This document shows, in pieces, positions 16,623 through 25,076 of a stretch of 37,518 nucleotides of DNA. The DNA is from Burkholderiales bacterium. GTDB lineage: Bacteria; Pseudomonadota; Gammaproteobacteria; Burkholderiales; Burkholderiaceae. The stretch spans positions 1 to 37,518 of the forward strand of contig JAMFSK010000017.1 in NCBI GenBank assembly GCA_026225235.1, given 5' to 3'. The notes under the pieces are model-generated. The model did no database searches, was not told the origin of the DNA, and saw only the letters and a list, made by a program, of their open reading frames with translations. The translations under genes were made by a program, and so were the position numbers. The first letter of the stretch is position 1; every line of letters begins with the position of its first letter.

Positions 16623-17555
16623 TCAAGCCGTCTGTAACACCAGCCAGTTCTGCCACTCGGCGATCTGCGCAGCTGAGATACTCACGCCGCCGCACACCAC
16701 GACCACCACATCACGCGCCCCTTCAAGGCTCGGGTGATGCTGGTACGCCAGTGCCAGCGAAACGCCGCAGGCCGGCTCGACCAACTGCCGTGCCTCGTCC
16801 GCATAGCGCACCGACCCCGCGATCGCCTCGGCATCGGACAACACCAGGGACTCGTGCGGGAACCGCCGGATCGCCTCGACCGGCCATTCCGCGACCTGCA
16901 AGGCGCCCAGCGATTTGGCGATCGACGTGATCTGACCGATGTTGACGGGGTGTCCGGCATCGAGCGCAGCCCGGAACGAGGCCGCGCCTTCAGTCTCGAC
17001 GGCGAGGATCCGGCAATCGTTGCGCCGATAACGTTCGAGCCCGAGCAGGACGCCCGAGAGCAGCCCGCCCCCGCCGACCGAGGCCACTACCGCATCGACC
17101 GAGGGCAGTTCATCGACCACTTCGTCGATCAGGGTGCTATGACCTTGCCAGATCACCGGATGATCGAAGGCAGGAATGTATTGCGCGTCGCCATCGCGGG
17201 TCCGCTCGCGCGCAAGTTCGTTCGACTCGTCCCACGCCTGGCCATGCACGATGACTTCGGCACCGAGCGCGGCGATACGGGCGCGCGTCGCCTCGGGCGT
17301 CGTCACCGGTACGATGACCTCGGTTTGCATGCCGAGCTCGCGCCCCGCCCAGGCCGCCGCGACGCCGGCATTCCCGCCGGACGGCGCGACCAGACGCCGC
17401 TTGCCCTCGAGGTGCGCTTGCTGGCAGAGCGCGCCGATACCGCGCAGCTTGTACGAGCCGCAGGGCTGCAGATTCTCGAGCTTGAACCAGATGCGCTGCC
17501 GGGGCGTCGACAGTGCGCGCTGCAGAACCAAGGGCGTTCTGATATGTAACTTCAT
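16623..17555 (-). CDS. L-serine/L-threonine dehydratase, PLP-dependent (animal SDS-like)
   Basis: A 310-residue fold-type II PLP enzyme. The Schiff-base lysine is Lys36 in GSYKLRGIG, the phosphate-binding loop is SVGGGGLLSG and the substrate loop is PSGGNAGVAA. Several blocks (FDHPVIWQGHSTLIDE, ITSIAKSLGA, VEPACGVSLALAY, VVCGGVSIS) resemble mammalian serine dehydratase more than bacterial IlvA, and there is no C-terminal regulatory domain. It would deaminate serine or threonine to pyruvate or 2-oxobutyrate in the cytoplasm. The start is uncertain: the ATG at 17555 opens on the family's usual first strand (LHIRTPL), while one at 17582 adds nine residues; neither has a clear ribosome binding site. 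Confidence 0.88.
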   Translation of the reverse strand: MKLHIRTPLVLQRALSTPRQRIWFKLENLQPCGSYKLRGIGALCQQAHLEGKRRLVAPSGGNAGVAAAWAGRELGMQTEVIVPVTTPEATRARIAALGAEVIVHGQAWDESNELARERTRDGDAQYIPAFDHPVIWQGHSTLIDEVVDELPSVDAVVASVGGGGLLSGVLLGLERYRRNDCRILAVETEGAASFRAALDAGHPVNIGQITSIAKSLGALQVAEWPVEAIRRFPHESLVLSDAEAIAGSVRYADEARQLVEPACGVSLALAYQHHPSLEGARDVVVVVCGGVSISAAQIAEWQNWLVLQTA

Positions 17556-17936
17556 GGGAGCACTCGTGGACTGCAATGGCATGGAATCACTGACCTGTAT
17601 ATCAGACGCACATCACGGTCTCGCGTCAGAACCCGAAGCCAGACCAACGGGCGCGCGCCATGGCCCGGGGGCCGCCATGATGGATCATAGGGTTCGGCCC
17701 TAGGGGAATTATGTGCGGTATGACGCTTAACAAGCGCGACTTTTCGCCTACATTGTTTTGACACGCCCGATTTATCGCGTGTGCGGCATCGTTTTTGCGG
17801 ATCGACAATCCACCGAGGCGGCACGACACTCATGCTGCACGGCCATAATGTCGGCCAGCCTCGCCCTCGCGCAACGGGAAGCCACCCGACCGGAGCGCAT
17901 CCAGCATCTATAGCGGCACACAACAAGGAGCTCGGA
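17556..17936. other. Divergent region between the dehydratase gene and glgC
   Basis: About 380 bases with no supported gene. On the plus strand a perfect TTGACA lies at 17758-17763, but no -10 match follows at the right distance. On the minus strand CATAAT (17713-17708) could be a -10 for the dehydratase, next to a small inverted repeat CGCTT/AAGCG at 17724-17736. Neither promoter is convincing. Confidence 0.35.
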
Positions 17937-19235
17937 ATGGAGACGCCGGCAAATCTCAACGATCTGCAGAAGTCCACCTTGGCCATCGTGCTCGCAGGCG
18001 GTCGCGGCACGCGGCTCGGGGCATTGACCAACAAGCGCGTCAAGCCAGCCGTGCACTTCGGCGGCAAATACCGGATCATCGACTTTGCCTTGTCGAACTG
18101 CCTGAACTCAGGCATTCGTCGTATCGCGGTGGTCACCCAGTACAAGGCGCATTCGCTCTTGCGCCATTTGCAGCGGGGCTGGGGCTTCCTACGTGGGGAG
18201 TTCAACGAGTTCATCGACCTTTGGCCGGCCCAGCAGCGCATCGACGACAGCTGGTATCGCGGCACGGCCGACGCCGTGTTCCAGAACCTCGACATCATCC
18301 GTTCCATCGGGCCGCGCTATGTCGTCGTGCTGGCGGGCGACCACATCTACAAGATGGACTACACCCGCATGCTGCTCGACCACATCGAGAGCGGCGCCGA
18401 CTGCACGGTCGGCTGCATCGAGGTGCCCCGCGAGGAAGCGGTTGCCTTCGGGGTCATGGCGGTCGACGCGAACCGGCGTGTCACGGGCTTTGTCGAAAAG
18501 CCGGCCGACCCGCCGGCGATGCCCGGCAAGCCGGACATGGCGCTCGCCAGCATGGGCATTTATGTGTTCAGCGCCGACTATCTGTACAAGCTCCTCGAGG
18601 AAAACATCGAGAAGTCGGGTACCGAGCATGATTTCGGCAAGGACATCGTTCCGCAAGTCGTCTCGACCGGCATTGCCATCGCCCATCCATTTAGCATGTC
18701 GTGTGTGACCTCGGATAACGAGTCGCCCGCCTACTGGCGCGACGTCGGCACCATCGACGCTTACTGGTCGGCCAACCTCGACCTGGCCTCGACCATTCCG
18801 GCACTCGATCTCTACGATGGTCGCTGGCCGATCTGGACACACCAGGAGCAATTGCCTCCGGCGAAGTTCGTGCGCGATCTCAACGGCCTGCAGGGCACCG
18901 GCACCAACCTGCTCGCCTGCGGAGGCTGCGTGGTCTCGGGGTCGCAGATCTCGCGTTCGGTGTTGTCTTCCGCTGTGCGCGTGCATTCATTCTGTAACAT
19001 CAATGAGGCAGTATTGCTCCCACAAGTCACCGTCGAAAGGAGCTGTCGCTTGCGCCAAGTCGTGATTGATCGGGGATGCACCATCCCCGAAGGGACGGTG
19101 ATCGGTGAAGACCCCGAGCTCGACGCTTCGCGGTTCTACCGGACGGCAAGCGGCATCGTGCTGGTGACGCGCGAGGCGCTCAAGGCGATGGCCGAGGGCC
19201 GGCGCTTCCATCCTGAAGAAGGAGACGACCAGTGA
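17937..19235 (+). CDS. glgC: Glucose-1-phosphate adenylyltransferase
   Basis: A 432-residue ADP-glucose pyrophosphorylase. It has the nucleotidyltransferase start [17 protein letters not shown] with the following [15 protein letters not shown] (about residues 17-50), [12 protein letters not shown], the metal-binding [10 protein letters not shown] and a C-terminal left-handed beta-helix region that carries allosteric sites in the family. It makes ADP-glucose from glucose-1-phosphate and ATP, the committed step of glycogen synthesis. The start ATG at 17937 has AAGGAG 7-12 bases upstream; the frame extends back to 17781 without support. It overlaps glgA by 4 bases (GTGA), so the pair is coupled. 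Confidence 0.96.
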   Translation: METPANLNDLQKSTLAIVLAGGRGTRLGALTNKRVKPAVHFGGKYRIIDFALSNCLNSGIRRIAVVTQYKAHSLLRHLQRGWGFLRGEFNEFIDLWPAQQRIDDSWYRGTADAVFQNLDIIRSIGPRYVVVLAGDHIYKMDYTRMLLDHIESGADCTVGCIEVPREEAVAFGVMAVDANRRVTGFVEKPADPPAMPGKPDMALASMGIYVFSADYLYKLLEENIEKSGTEHDFGKDIVPQVVSTGIAIAHPFSMSCVTSDNESPAYWRDVGTIDAYWSANLDLASTIPALDLYDGRWPIWTHQEQLPPAKFVRDLNGLQGTGTNLLACGGCVVSGSQISRSVLSSAVRVHSFCNINEAVLLPQVTVERSCRLRQVVIDRGCTIPEGTVIGEDPELDASRFYRTASGIVLVTREALKAMAEGRRFHPEEGDDQ

Positions 19236-20701
19236 CGGTGCGCGTCCTGCATGTCGCGGCCGAACTGTATCCCCTGCTGAAGACCGGCGGTCTTGCTGAC
19301 GTCGTCGGTGCGTTGCCGCCGGCGCTGCTGCCGCTGAGTGCAGACGCGCGCGTGGTGATGCCCGGCTTTCCCGCCGTGATCGCCGGCTTAGACAACCTGC
19401 ACCCAGTGGCGCATACCGGGCCGCGCTTCGGCATCGGCAACCCGGTGATCGAGTTCGGCACGCTGCGCTCGAACGGCACGGGCGTCTATATCGTGCGTGC
19501 CGATGCCTTCTATGACCGGCCCGGCAACCCGTATCTCGACGCGGCCCATCATCCTTATCCGGACAACGGCCGGCGCTTCGCGATGCTCGGCTGGGCGGCC
19601 TCTCTGCTTGCGCAAGGCGCCGACCCGGCATGGCTGCCCGAGGTCGTGCATGCCCACGACTGGCATGCCGGCCTCACGGCGGCCTACCTCAAGGCCGCCG
19701 CGGCCGAGCAACATCGCCGCATGCCGCCGTCGATCATCACGGTGCACAACCTTGCCTATCAAGGTGTGTTCCCCGCCTCGCTATTCGGCGAGCTGGGCCT
19801 GCCGGGCGGGTTCTTCCAGGTTGAAGGTGCCGAGTTCTACGGGCAGGTCTCCTTCCTGAAGGCCGGCCTTTTCTTCTCGGACAAGATCACGACCGTCAGC
19901 CCGACCTATGCGCATGAGATCCAGACGCCTGCGCAAGGCGCCGGACTCGACGGACTGTTACGCAAGCGAACCCATGATGTGAGCGGCATTCTCAATGGCG
20001 TCGACTATACGGTCTGGCATCCGAGCATCGACCCCGCCATCGCGAAGCCCTACTGGGTTGACGACATGGAGGGCAAAGCCGCCTGCAAGGCTGCCCTGCA
20101 GGCGCGTTTCGGACTTACAGCGCGCACCGACACACCGCTGTTCGGCGTGGTAAGCCGCCTGACTGAACAAAAGGGCCTCGATGCGTTGCTCGCGAGCGTG
20201 CCTGAGATCGTCGCGCGCGGCGGCCAGCTGGTCATACTCGGCACCGGCGAACCGACGCTCGAAGCGGGTCTCAAGCGCGCCGCTCATGAGCATCCGGATG
20301 CGGTCGCGGTCGAACTGGGCTTCGACGAGACGCTTGCGCACAGCATCATCGCGGGCAGTGATGTAGTAGCTGTGCCGTCGCGCTTCGAACCCTGCGGGCT
20401 CACGCAACTATATGGGCTGGCCTACGGGACCTTGCCACTGGTCCACCATGTCGGAGGGCTCGCTGACACCGTGATCGATGCCTCACTGGAAAACCTTGCC
20501 GACGGCATGGCAACCGGCTTTGTATTCGAGCGATTTGAAATCACCGCCGTCACCGCGGCAATCCGGCGTGCCTTTGCCCTGTTCGACCGGCCCGATGAAT
20601 GGATCGCGACGCAACGGCATGCAATGAAGCAGAACTTCGGCTGGGAAGCCTCGGCCTTGCGGTACTATGACCTGTATCAGCGCCTCGCGCATCATCGTTG
20701 A
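19232..20701 (+). CDS. glgA: Glycogen synthase (ADP-glucose)
   Basis: A 489-residue GT5 enzyme. The N-terminal ADP-glucose loop is [13 protein letters not shown] (about residues 18-30), HAHDWHAGL follows near 140, and the C-terminal Rossmann domain has [31 protein letters not shown] (about 385-415) with the catalytic-site Glu. It extends alpha-1,4-glucan from ADP-glucose made by GlgC. The GTG start overlaps the glgC stop as GTGA, with AAGGAG upstream inside glgC. Branching enzyme, debranching enzyme and phosphorylase genes are not in the window. Confidence 0.96.
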   Translation: MTVRVLHVAAELYPLLKTGGLADVVGALPPALLPLSADARVVMPGFPAVIAGLDNLHPVAHTGPRFGIGNPVIEFGTLRSNGTGVYIVRADAFYDRPGNPYLDAAHHPYPDNGRRFAMLGWAASLLAQGADPAWLPEVVHAHDWHAGLTAAYLKAAAAEQHRRMPPSIITVHNLAYQGVFPASLFGELGLPGGFFQVEGAEFYGQVSFLKAGLFFSDKITTVSPTYAHEIQTPAQGAGLDGLLRKRTHDVSGILNGVDYTVWHPSIDPAIAKPYWVDDMEGKAACKAALQARFGLTARTDTPLFGVVSRLTEQKGLDALLASVPEIVARGGQLVILGTGEPTLEAGLKRAAHEHPDAVAVELGFDETLAHSIIAGSDVVAVPSRFEPCGLTQLYGLAYGTLPLVHHVGGLADTVIDASLENLADGMATGFVFERFEITAVTAAIRRAFALFDRPDEWIATQRHAMKQNFGWEASALRYYDLYQRLAHHR

Positions 20702-20779
20702 TCAAGCTCGAACCCTCACCATCAATCAGCGAACTCCATAAGTGCGCAAAAGCGGAAAGTCCGGTAGGGTGAGTCCATG

Positions 20780-20793
20780 CGCAAACGGTTGCG
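20780..20793 (+). promoter_or_regulatory. LacI-type operator before the nucleoside hydrolase gene
   Basis: CGCAAACGGTTGCG pairs at six of seven positions about a central CG. It lies 27 bases before the ATG at 20821 and shares its half-site (CGCAAAC) with the two sites at 21883-21917. No convincing promoter is visible next to it. It differs from the palindrome at 10424. Confidence 0.55.
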
Positions 20794-20820
20794 TCTGCGC
20801 ATCCAGGAGGAGACACCACG

Positions 20821-21783
20821 ATGGATTTTCCGAAAATCGCCGAGAGCGACCGGATTGCCCGGCTTGAACCCCGGTCGCGCAAGGTTCGCGTCGTAATCGA
20901 CACGGACACTTTCAACGAAATCGACGACCAGTTTGCAATCGTCTACGCGTTGCTGTCCGGGGAGAAGATGACCACTGAGGCCATTTACGCCGCCCCCTAC
21001 TTCAATTCACGTTCGACCGGGCCCGCGAATGGCATGGAGCTCAGCTACGACGAGATCCTCAGGCTGCTGGACCTGATGGGCAAGCCGCATGAAGGCTTCG
21101 TCTTCAAAGGCTCGACCGACTATGTGGGCACGGGTTCAGGGATCGGTTCAGGCACGGACCTCAAGCCGCAGCGCAACGACGCTGTGAACGACCTGATCGA
21201 ACGGGCCATGGCCTCCACGCCCGACGACCCGCTCTACGTCATCGCGCTGGCCGCCATCACCAACGTCGCCTCGGCAATCCTGCTCGAGCCACGCATCATC
21301 GAACGCATGGTGGTGGTCTGGCTCGGCGGCCATGCGCTCTGGTGGCCGCATACCCGTGAATTCAACCTGCGCCAGGATGTGCCGGGCGCCCGGGTGGTCT
21401 TCGATTGCGGTGTGCCCCTCGTGATGCTGCCCTGCAATGGCGTGGTCTCGGCGCTCAACACCACGATTCCCGAACTCGATCGTTATGTCGAACCCGCTGG
21501 CACGCTCGGGGCCTTCCTCGCCGGACGCGTACGCGGCTATCGCGAAGAAGGGGAGCATATCGGATGGTCCAAGCCGATCTGGGACATGGCGCCTGTCGCC
21601 TACTTGATCGACCCGCGCTGGACGCCGTCGGTGCTCACCCCCAGTCCGGTGCTCAACGCCGACGTCACCTGGAGTGTCGACGCTTCGCGGCACCTGATTC
21701 GCTACGCCCAGCAAGTCGACCGCGACGCCATCTTCCGCGACTTCTTCGTCAAGCTCGCAAAGTTTGCCGAAACGGCACCCTGA
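20821..21783 (+). CDS. Nucleoside hydrolase family protein (IUNH fold)
   Basis: A 320-residue protein of the inosine/uridine-preferring nucleoside hydrolase fold. The N-terminal calcium-binding motif reads VVIDTDTFNEIDDQFAIVYAL: the family's usual DTDPGxDD is here DTD-TFNEI-DD, two residues longer, so the Asp residues are kept but spaced differently. LTNVA-like AAITNVASAI and NLRQDVPGAR (late Asp) follow. The fold cleaves N-glycosidic bonds of nucleosides, and some members act on other glycosides. AGGAGG lies before the ATG at 20821. It precedes an ABC sugar transporter with the same operator type, so it probably acts on an imported N-glycoside; the substrate is inferred. Confidence 0.85.
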   Translation: MDFPKIAESDRIARLEPRSRKVRVVIDTDTFNEIDDQFAIVYALLSGEKMTTEAIYAAPYFNSRSTGPANGMELSYDEILRLLDLMGKPHEGFVFKGSTDYVGTGSGIGSGTDLKPQRNDAVNDLIERAMASTPDDPLYVIALAAITNVASAILLEPRIIERMVVVWLGGHALWWPHTREFNLRQDVPGARVVFDCGVPLVMLPCNGVVSALNTTIPELDRYVEPAGTLGAFLAGRVRGYREEGEHIGWSKPIWDMAPVAYLIDPRWTPSVLTPSPVLNADVTWSVDASRHLIRYAQQVDRDAIFRDFFVKLAKFAETAP

Positions 21784-21829
21784 CGGTCCGCGCGCTCAAG
21801 TCAGGGTTGCCGCTCGCGTTTTCGCGGAT

Positions 21830-21857
21830 TTGACAGTCGGGCATGCGTTGCTATAGT
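21830..21857 (+). promoter_or_regulatory. Promoter of the second ABC transporter operon
   Basis: A perfect TTGACA (21830-21835), a 16-bp spacer and TATAGT (21852-21857, five of six) predict a start near 21864, 74 bases before the ATG at 21938. It lies in the gap after the nucleoside hydrolase gene, so the transporter genes have their own promoter. Confidence 0.75.
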
Positions 21858-21882
21858 CAGGCAACGCACACACATTTAGTTG

Positions 21883-21917
21883 CGCAAACGATTGCGATCG
21901 TGAAGCAAACGATAGCG
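21883..21917 (+). promoter_or_regulatory. Tandem LacI-type operators, centres 21 bp apart
   Basis: CGCAAACGATTGCG (21883-21896) matches at six of seven symmetric positions. A second, weaker copy, GCAAACGATAGC (21905-21916), follows with its centre exactly 21 bp on, two helical turns, so both face the same side. Both lie downstream of the predicted transcript start, as expected for repression. Confidence 0.65.
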
Positions 21918-21937
21918 ATTGATAAGAGGAGACAAAC

Positions 21938-23218
21938 ATGAACGGTTCCCGTGCATTCCGTCTGGCGGCCGGCTTCGCGCTGGTCGGGCTTTCCGCCCTC
22001 TTTTCTTCCGCCGTACTTGCGGAAGATGTGACCATCAACTTCCTTCACGCGCAGAACGAGCGCACTTATGGCCCGGTGATTCAGGCTTTTGAAAAGGCCA
22101 ACCCCGGTATCAAGGTCCGCGAACAGCGTGTGCCTTTCGATCAGCTCAATGCGCAGGTCCAGGCGCGCATCGGTGCGGGCGACGACAGCATCGATCTGTA
22201 TGGCGTCGACGAGCCGCGCGTGCCGGCGCTCGCGCAGCGAGGCCTGCTCAAGGACCTGTCCGCCGAACGCGACACGGTGGTCGCCAAGACGACCCCCGAA
22301 GCAGTGGCGGCGACCTCGGCCAATGGGAAGCTCTACGCACTGCCGCAATGGACCTCGACGCAGCTGTTGTTCTACAACAAGGATCTGCTGGCCAAGGCCG
22401 GTATCCAGCCGCCTTCGGCCGACCCCGCCAAGCGCATGACTTGGGATGAACTGATCGCCAACGCGAAAAGAGCCCAGGCCGCCGGCGCCAAGTACGGCAT
22501 GGGCTTCGAACAGGTCGATCGCTACTACCAGTTGCAGCCGCTGTTCGAATCGAGTGGCGCCGGTCCGGGCCTCACCGGCGAAGGCCTGCTCACACCTGAA
22601 GTGAACAGCGACAAATGGGTCAAGACCATGAGCTGGTACGGCGACCTCTACAAGAACGGCCTGTCGCCACGCGGCGTCACGCCCGAGCAAATGTCCGCGC
22701 TGTTCCTTAACGGGCAGATTGCCTATTTCGTCGCCGGCCCCTGGAATTTCTTTGACTTCGTGAAAGCGGGCAGTACGCTCAAGTGGAGCATTGCACCGCA
22801 TCCGTATTTTGCAGGTGGCAAGCCGGTCACCCCGACGGATTCGTGGGCGGTAGGCATCAGCCCGCATAGCAAGCATCCGAACGAAGCGCTGAAGTTCGCG
22901 ATGTTCATGACCATCGACGACGAAGGAGCGTTGCTGTCGACTGCGGCCAATCCGCTGCCGCCGGCCAACAAGGTAGCGTTCGACCGTCACGTCAGCGAGG
23001 AAACAAAACTCGGTGGCGACTCGACGGTGCCGTACGCTGCCTTGCTGCCTTACGAACTTAAAAACACGGCGATCAGCCGCCCCCGCACCGTGGGCTACGT
23101 CGCCTTCGAAGAGATCATGAACAAGGCCTTCAGCGATGTGCGTAACGGGGCCGATGCGAAGCAGACCCTCGATCGCGCGGAGAGCCAGTTGAAAGCCATG
23201 TTCAGCCGACTAAAATAG
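21938..23218 (+). CDS. ABC transporter solute-binding protein (second locus)
   Basis: A 426-residue family 1 solute-binding protein. A Sec signal peptide (NGSRAFR start, hydrophobic core, cleavage near AVLA, about residue 27) is followed by the mature start EDVTINFLHAQNE. It binds its ligand in the periplasm and hands it to the permeases at 23237 and 24118. AGAGGAGA before the ATG at 21938 fixes the start. Promoter and tandem operators lie directly upstream. It is only distantly like the binding protein at 10535, so another ligand is likely. The nucleoside hydrolase next door suggests an N-glycoside or a nucleoside-like sugar (inference). Confidence 0.92.
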   Translation: MNGSRAFRLAAGFALVGLSALFSSAVLAEDVTINFLHAQNERTYGPVIQAFEKANPGIKVREQRVPFDQLNAQVQARIGAGDDSIDLYGVDEPRVPALAQRGLLKDLSAERDTVVAKTTPEAVAATSANGKLYALPQWTSTQLLFYNKDLLAKAGIQPPSADPAKRMTWDELIANAKRAQAAGAKYGMGFEQVDRYYQLQPLFESSGAGPGLTGEGLLTPEVNSDKWVKTMSWYGDLYKNGLSPRGVTPEQMSALFLNGQIAYFVAGPWNFFDFVKAGSTLKWSIAPHPYFAGGKPVTPTDSWAVGISPHSKHPNEALKFAMFMTIDDEGALLSTAANPLPPANKVAFDRHVSEETKLGGDSTVPYAALLPYELKNTAISRPRTVGYVAFEEIMNKAFSDVRNGADAKQTLDRAESQLKAMFSRLK

Positions 23219-23236
23219 ACAGCCGGGACGGCATCG

Positions 23237-24121
23237 ATGAGATCGACGCAGCACGGCTGGCTCGCCCGGCTCAGCAACCACGAGACGGCGGTCGGCTTGC
23301 TGATGCTGTCACCGGTCTTCGTGGCGCTCCTGGTTCTGAGGCTATGGCCTGCGGCCATCGCACTGTTCCACTCGCTGTCCTCGGACAAGGCCGGCGAGTG
23401 GTTCAACCTGTCGGCTTACACCTATCTGCTGCAGGACCCGACCTTCCTCAATGCGCTATACCGTACGGCGCTGTTCTCGATCATCGTCAACCCTTTGCAA
23501 ATTGTCATCGCATTGGGCCTCGCGCTGTTGATGCATCGCAAGATCGCGCTCGGTGGCCTGTGGCGTACCCTGATCCTATTGCCCGTCGTCATCCCGCAAA
23601 GTATTTCGTCACTGATCTGGGGGGTGGCCTTCCGCCCCGATGGGCCGATCAATGCGGCACTCGTTGCGCTCGGCTTGCCGGCACAAGGGTTCCTGACATC
23701 GACGACGCAGGCCATGCCGAGCATCATCGTGGTCGTCAGTTGGGTCGGAGTCGGCTACTGGATGACCTTCCTGCTTGCCGGCCTCAAGGACATTCCAATT
23801 TCGCTCTATGAAGCGGCGGGGCTCGATGGCGCGAACGGCTGGCAGCGTTTCTGGCACATCACTTTGCCGCTGCTGCGCCGTCCGCTTCTATTTGTGCTGG
23901 TGGCGGATACGGTTGCCAATTTTCTGGTATTCGCACCGGTCCAGATCCTGACCGGCGGCGGCCCGCAGGAAACCACCAATCTCATCATGCCCGAGATCTT
24001 TTCGCGCACCTTCGTCTACAACGACGACAAGGGCGGTGCCGCGGCGACGGTGATCCTGGTCTCGGTCGTGATGGTGGTGGTGCTGATCCAGTTCAGGATG
24101 ATGCGAGGCAAAGGCGAATGA
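23237..24121 (+). CDS. ABC sugar permease, MalF type (second locus)
   Basis: A 294-residue inner-membrane protein with about six helices and the EAA loop YEAAGLDGANGWQRFWHITLPLL (about residues 192-214). The hydrophobic core around 25-45 is the first helix. It is the MalF/UgpA-type half of the channel, working with the permease at 24118, whose start overlaps its stop as ATGA. It lies 18 bases after the binding protein gene. No ATPase gene follows. Confidence 0.92.
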   Translation: MRSTQHGWLARLSNHETAVGLLMLSPVFVALLVLRLWPAAIALFHSLSSDKAGEWFNLSAYTYLLQDPTFLNALYRTALFSIIVNPLQIVIALGLALLMHRKIALGGLWRTLILLPVVIPQSISSLIWGVAFRPDGPINAALVALGLPAQGFLTSTTQAMPSIIVVVSWVGVGYWMTFLLAGLKDIPISLYEAAGLDGANGWQRFWHITLPLLRRPLLFVLVADTVANFLVFAPVQILTGGGPQETTNLIMPEIFSRTFVYNDDKGGAAATVILVSVVMVVVLIQFRMMRGKGE

Positions 24122-24972
24122 CGGCAAAGCGCAAGCCCAACCCCGAACATCGTCCCGAACGACTCGCCCTGCTTGGGGCGATCTGTGTCGCCGCGCTGTC
24201 GATGGCGCCGCTCTACTGGGCTCTGATCTCGTCGTTACGCCCCAGCGCCGACATTCTCAAGTATCTGTCGCCGCTGAGTATCTGGACTTTTATCCCAAAT
24301 CGCCTCACGCTGGAGAACCTCGTCAACGTCTGGTCGGGACCGTTCGGGCGTTCGATGATGAACAGTGTGATCGTCGCGCTCGTTACCATCTTTCTGGGTC
24401 TCGTGATGTGCTCGATGGCCGCGTTCGCCCTCGCCAAGCTGCGCATTCCCGGCAAGACTGCGATCTTCTCGATCGTGATCGTCAGTTTCCTGATTCCGTT
24501 TGATGCGATCGCGGTGCCTCTGCTCACCCTGTTCCGCAGCTTTGGCTTGCAGAACACCTACCTCGGCATCATCCTGCCGGGGGTCGGCAACGGCTTCGCG
24601 GTGTTTATGCTGCGGCAGTTCTTTCTTGGCATTCCACCCGAGTTATCGGATGCGGCCCGCGTCGACGGGCTCGGCTGGTTCGGTGTTTTCCTGCGAATCT
24701 ATCTGCCGCTGTCCGGGCCTGCCTTGATTTCCGCGGGGCTGATTCTGTTTGTTTTCCAGTGGCAGGCTTTCCTCTGGCCGCTTCTGATCGCACCGGATCC
24801 CAGCTATAAGGTGGCGGCCGTCGCCACCGCCGATTTCGCCGGACAATTCTCCACTGACTTTGGCTCGCTGTTCGGCGCAACGGTCATCGTCTCTGTCGTG
24901 CCGCTCGTGATCCTGCTGGTGTTCCAGCGCTATTTCACCGCCTCATTCGCCTCGAGTGGTTCCAAGGAATAG
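24118..24972 (+). CDS. ABC sugar permease, MalG type (second locus)
   Basis: A 284-residue inner-membrane protein, MalG/UgpE type. Six helices are visible, with the EAA loop LSDAARVDGLGWFGVFLRIYLPLS (about residues 177-200). The N-terminus is cytoplasmic and basic (TAKRKPNPEHRPERL). The ATG overlaps the preceding stop (ATGA), so translation is coupled. It closes the operon; the next gene is the response regulator at 25077 with its own promoter. Confidence 0.92.
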   Translation: MTAKRKPNPEHRPERLALLGAICVAALSMAPLYWALISSLRPSADILKYLSPLSIWTFIPNRLTLENLVNVWSGPFGRSMMNSVIVALVTIFLGLVMCSMAAFALAKLRIPGKTAIFSIVIVSFLIPFDAIAVPLLTLFRSFGLQNTYLGIILPGVGNGFAVFMLRQFFLGIPPELSDAARVDGLGWFGVFLRIYLPLSGPALISAGLILFVFQWQAFLWPLLIAPDPSYKVAAVATADFAGQFSTDFGSLFGATVIVSVVPLVILLVFQRYFTASFASSGSKE

Positions 24973-24976
24973 CTTT

Positions 24977-25003
24977 TTGTCGGTCATACTGTGTCGCTAC
25001 AAT
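24977..25003 (+). promoter_or_regulatory. Promoter of the two-component operon
   Basis: TTGTCG (24977-24982), a 15-bp spacer and TACAAT (24998-25003) form a plausible sigma70 promoter with a leader of about 67 bases. No CTTAAG box is present, so the regulator genes do not appear to control themselves through that site. Confidence 0.5.
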
Positions 25004-25076
25004 GTCGCCGTCTCCTGGGTCACGCTGGCCGTCCAGACCCGCGAGAGGCCCACAAGCAGGCATTTCGATCGACACC

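Noticed and set aside
17701..17736. Inverted repeats in the dehydratase-glgC gap as a riboswitch or terminator
   Set aside because: Stems are only 5 bp and no T-run or known aptamer pattern is present.
17758..17763. A perfect TTGACA before glgC
   Set aside because: No -10 match at 16-18 bases downstream, so I do not list it as a promoter.
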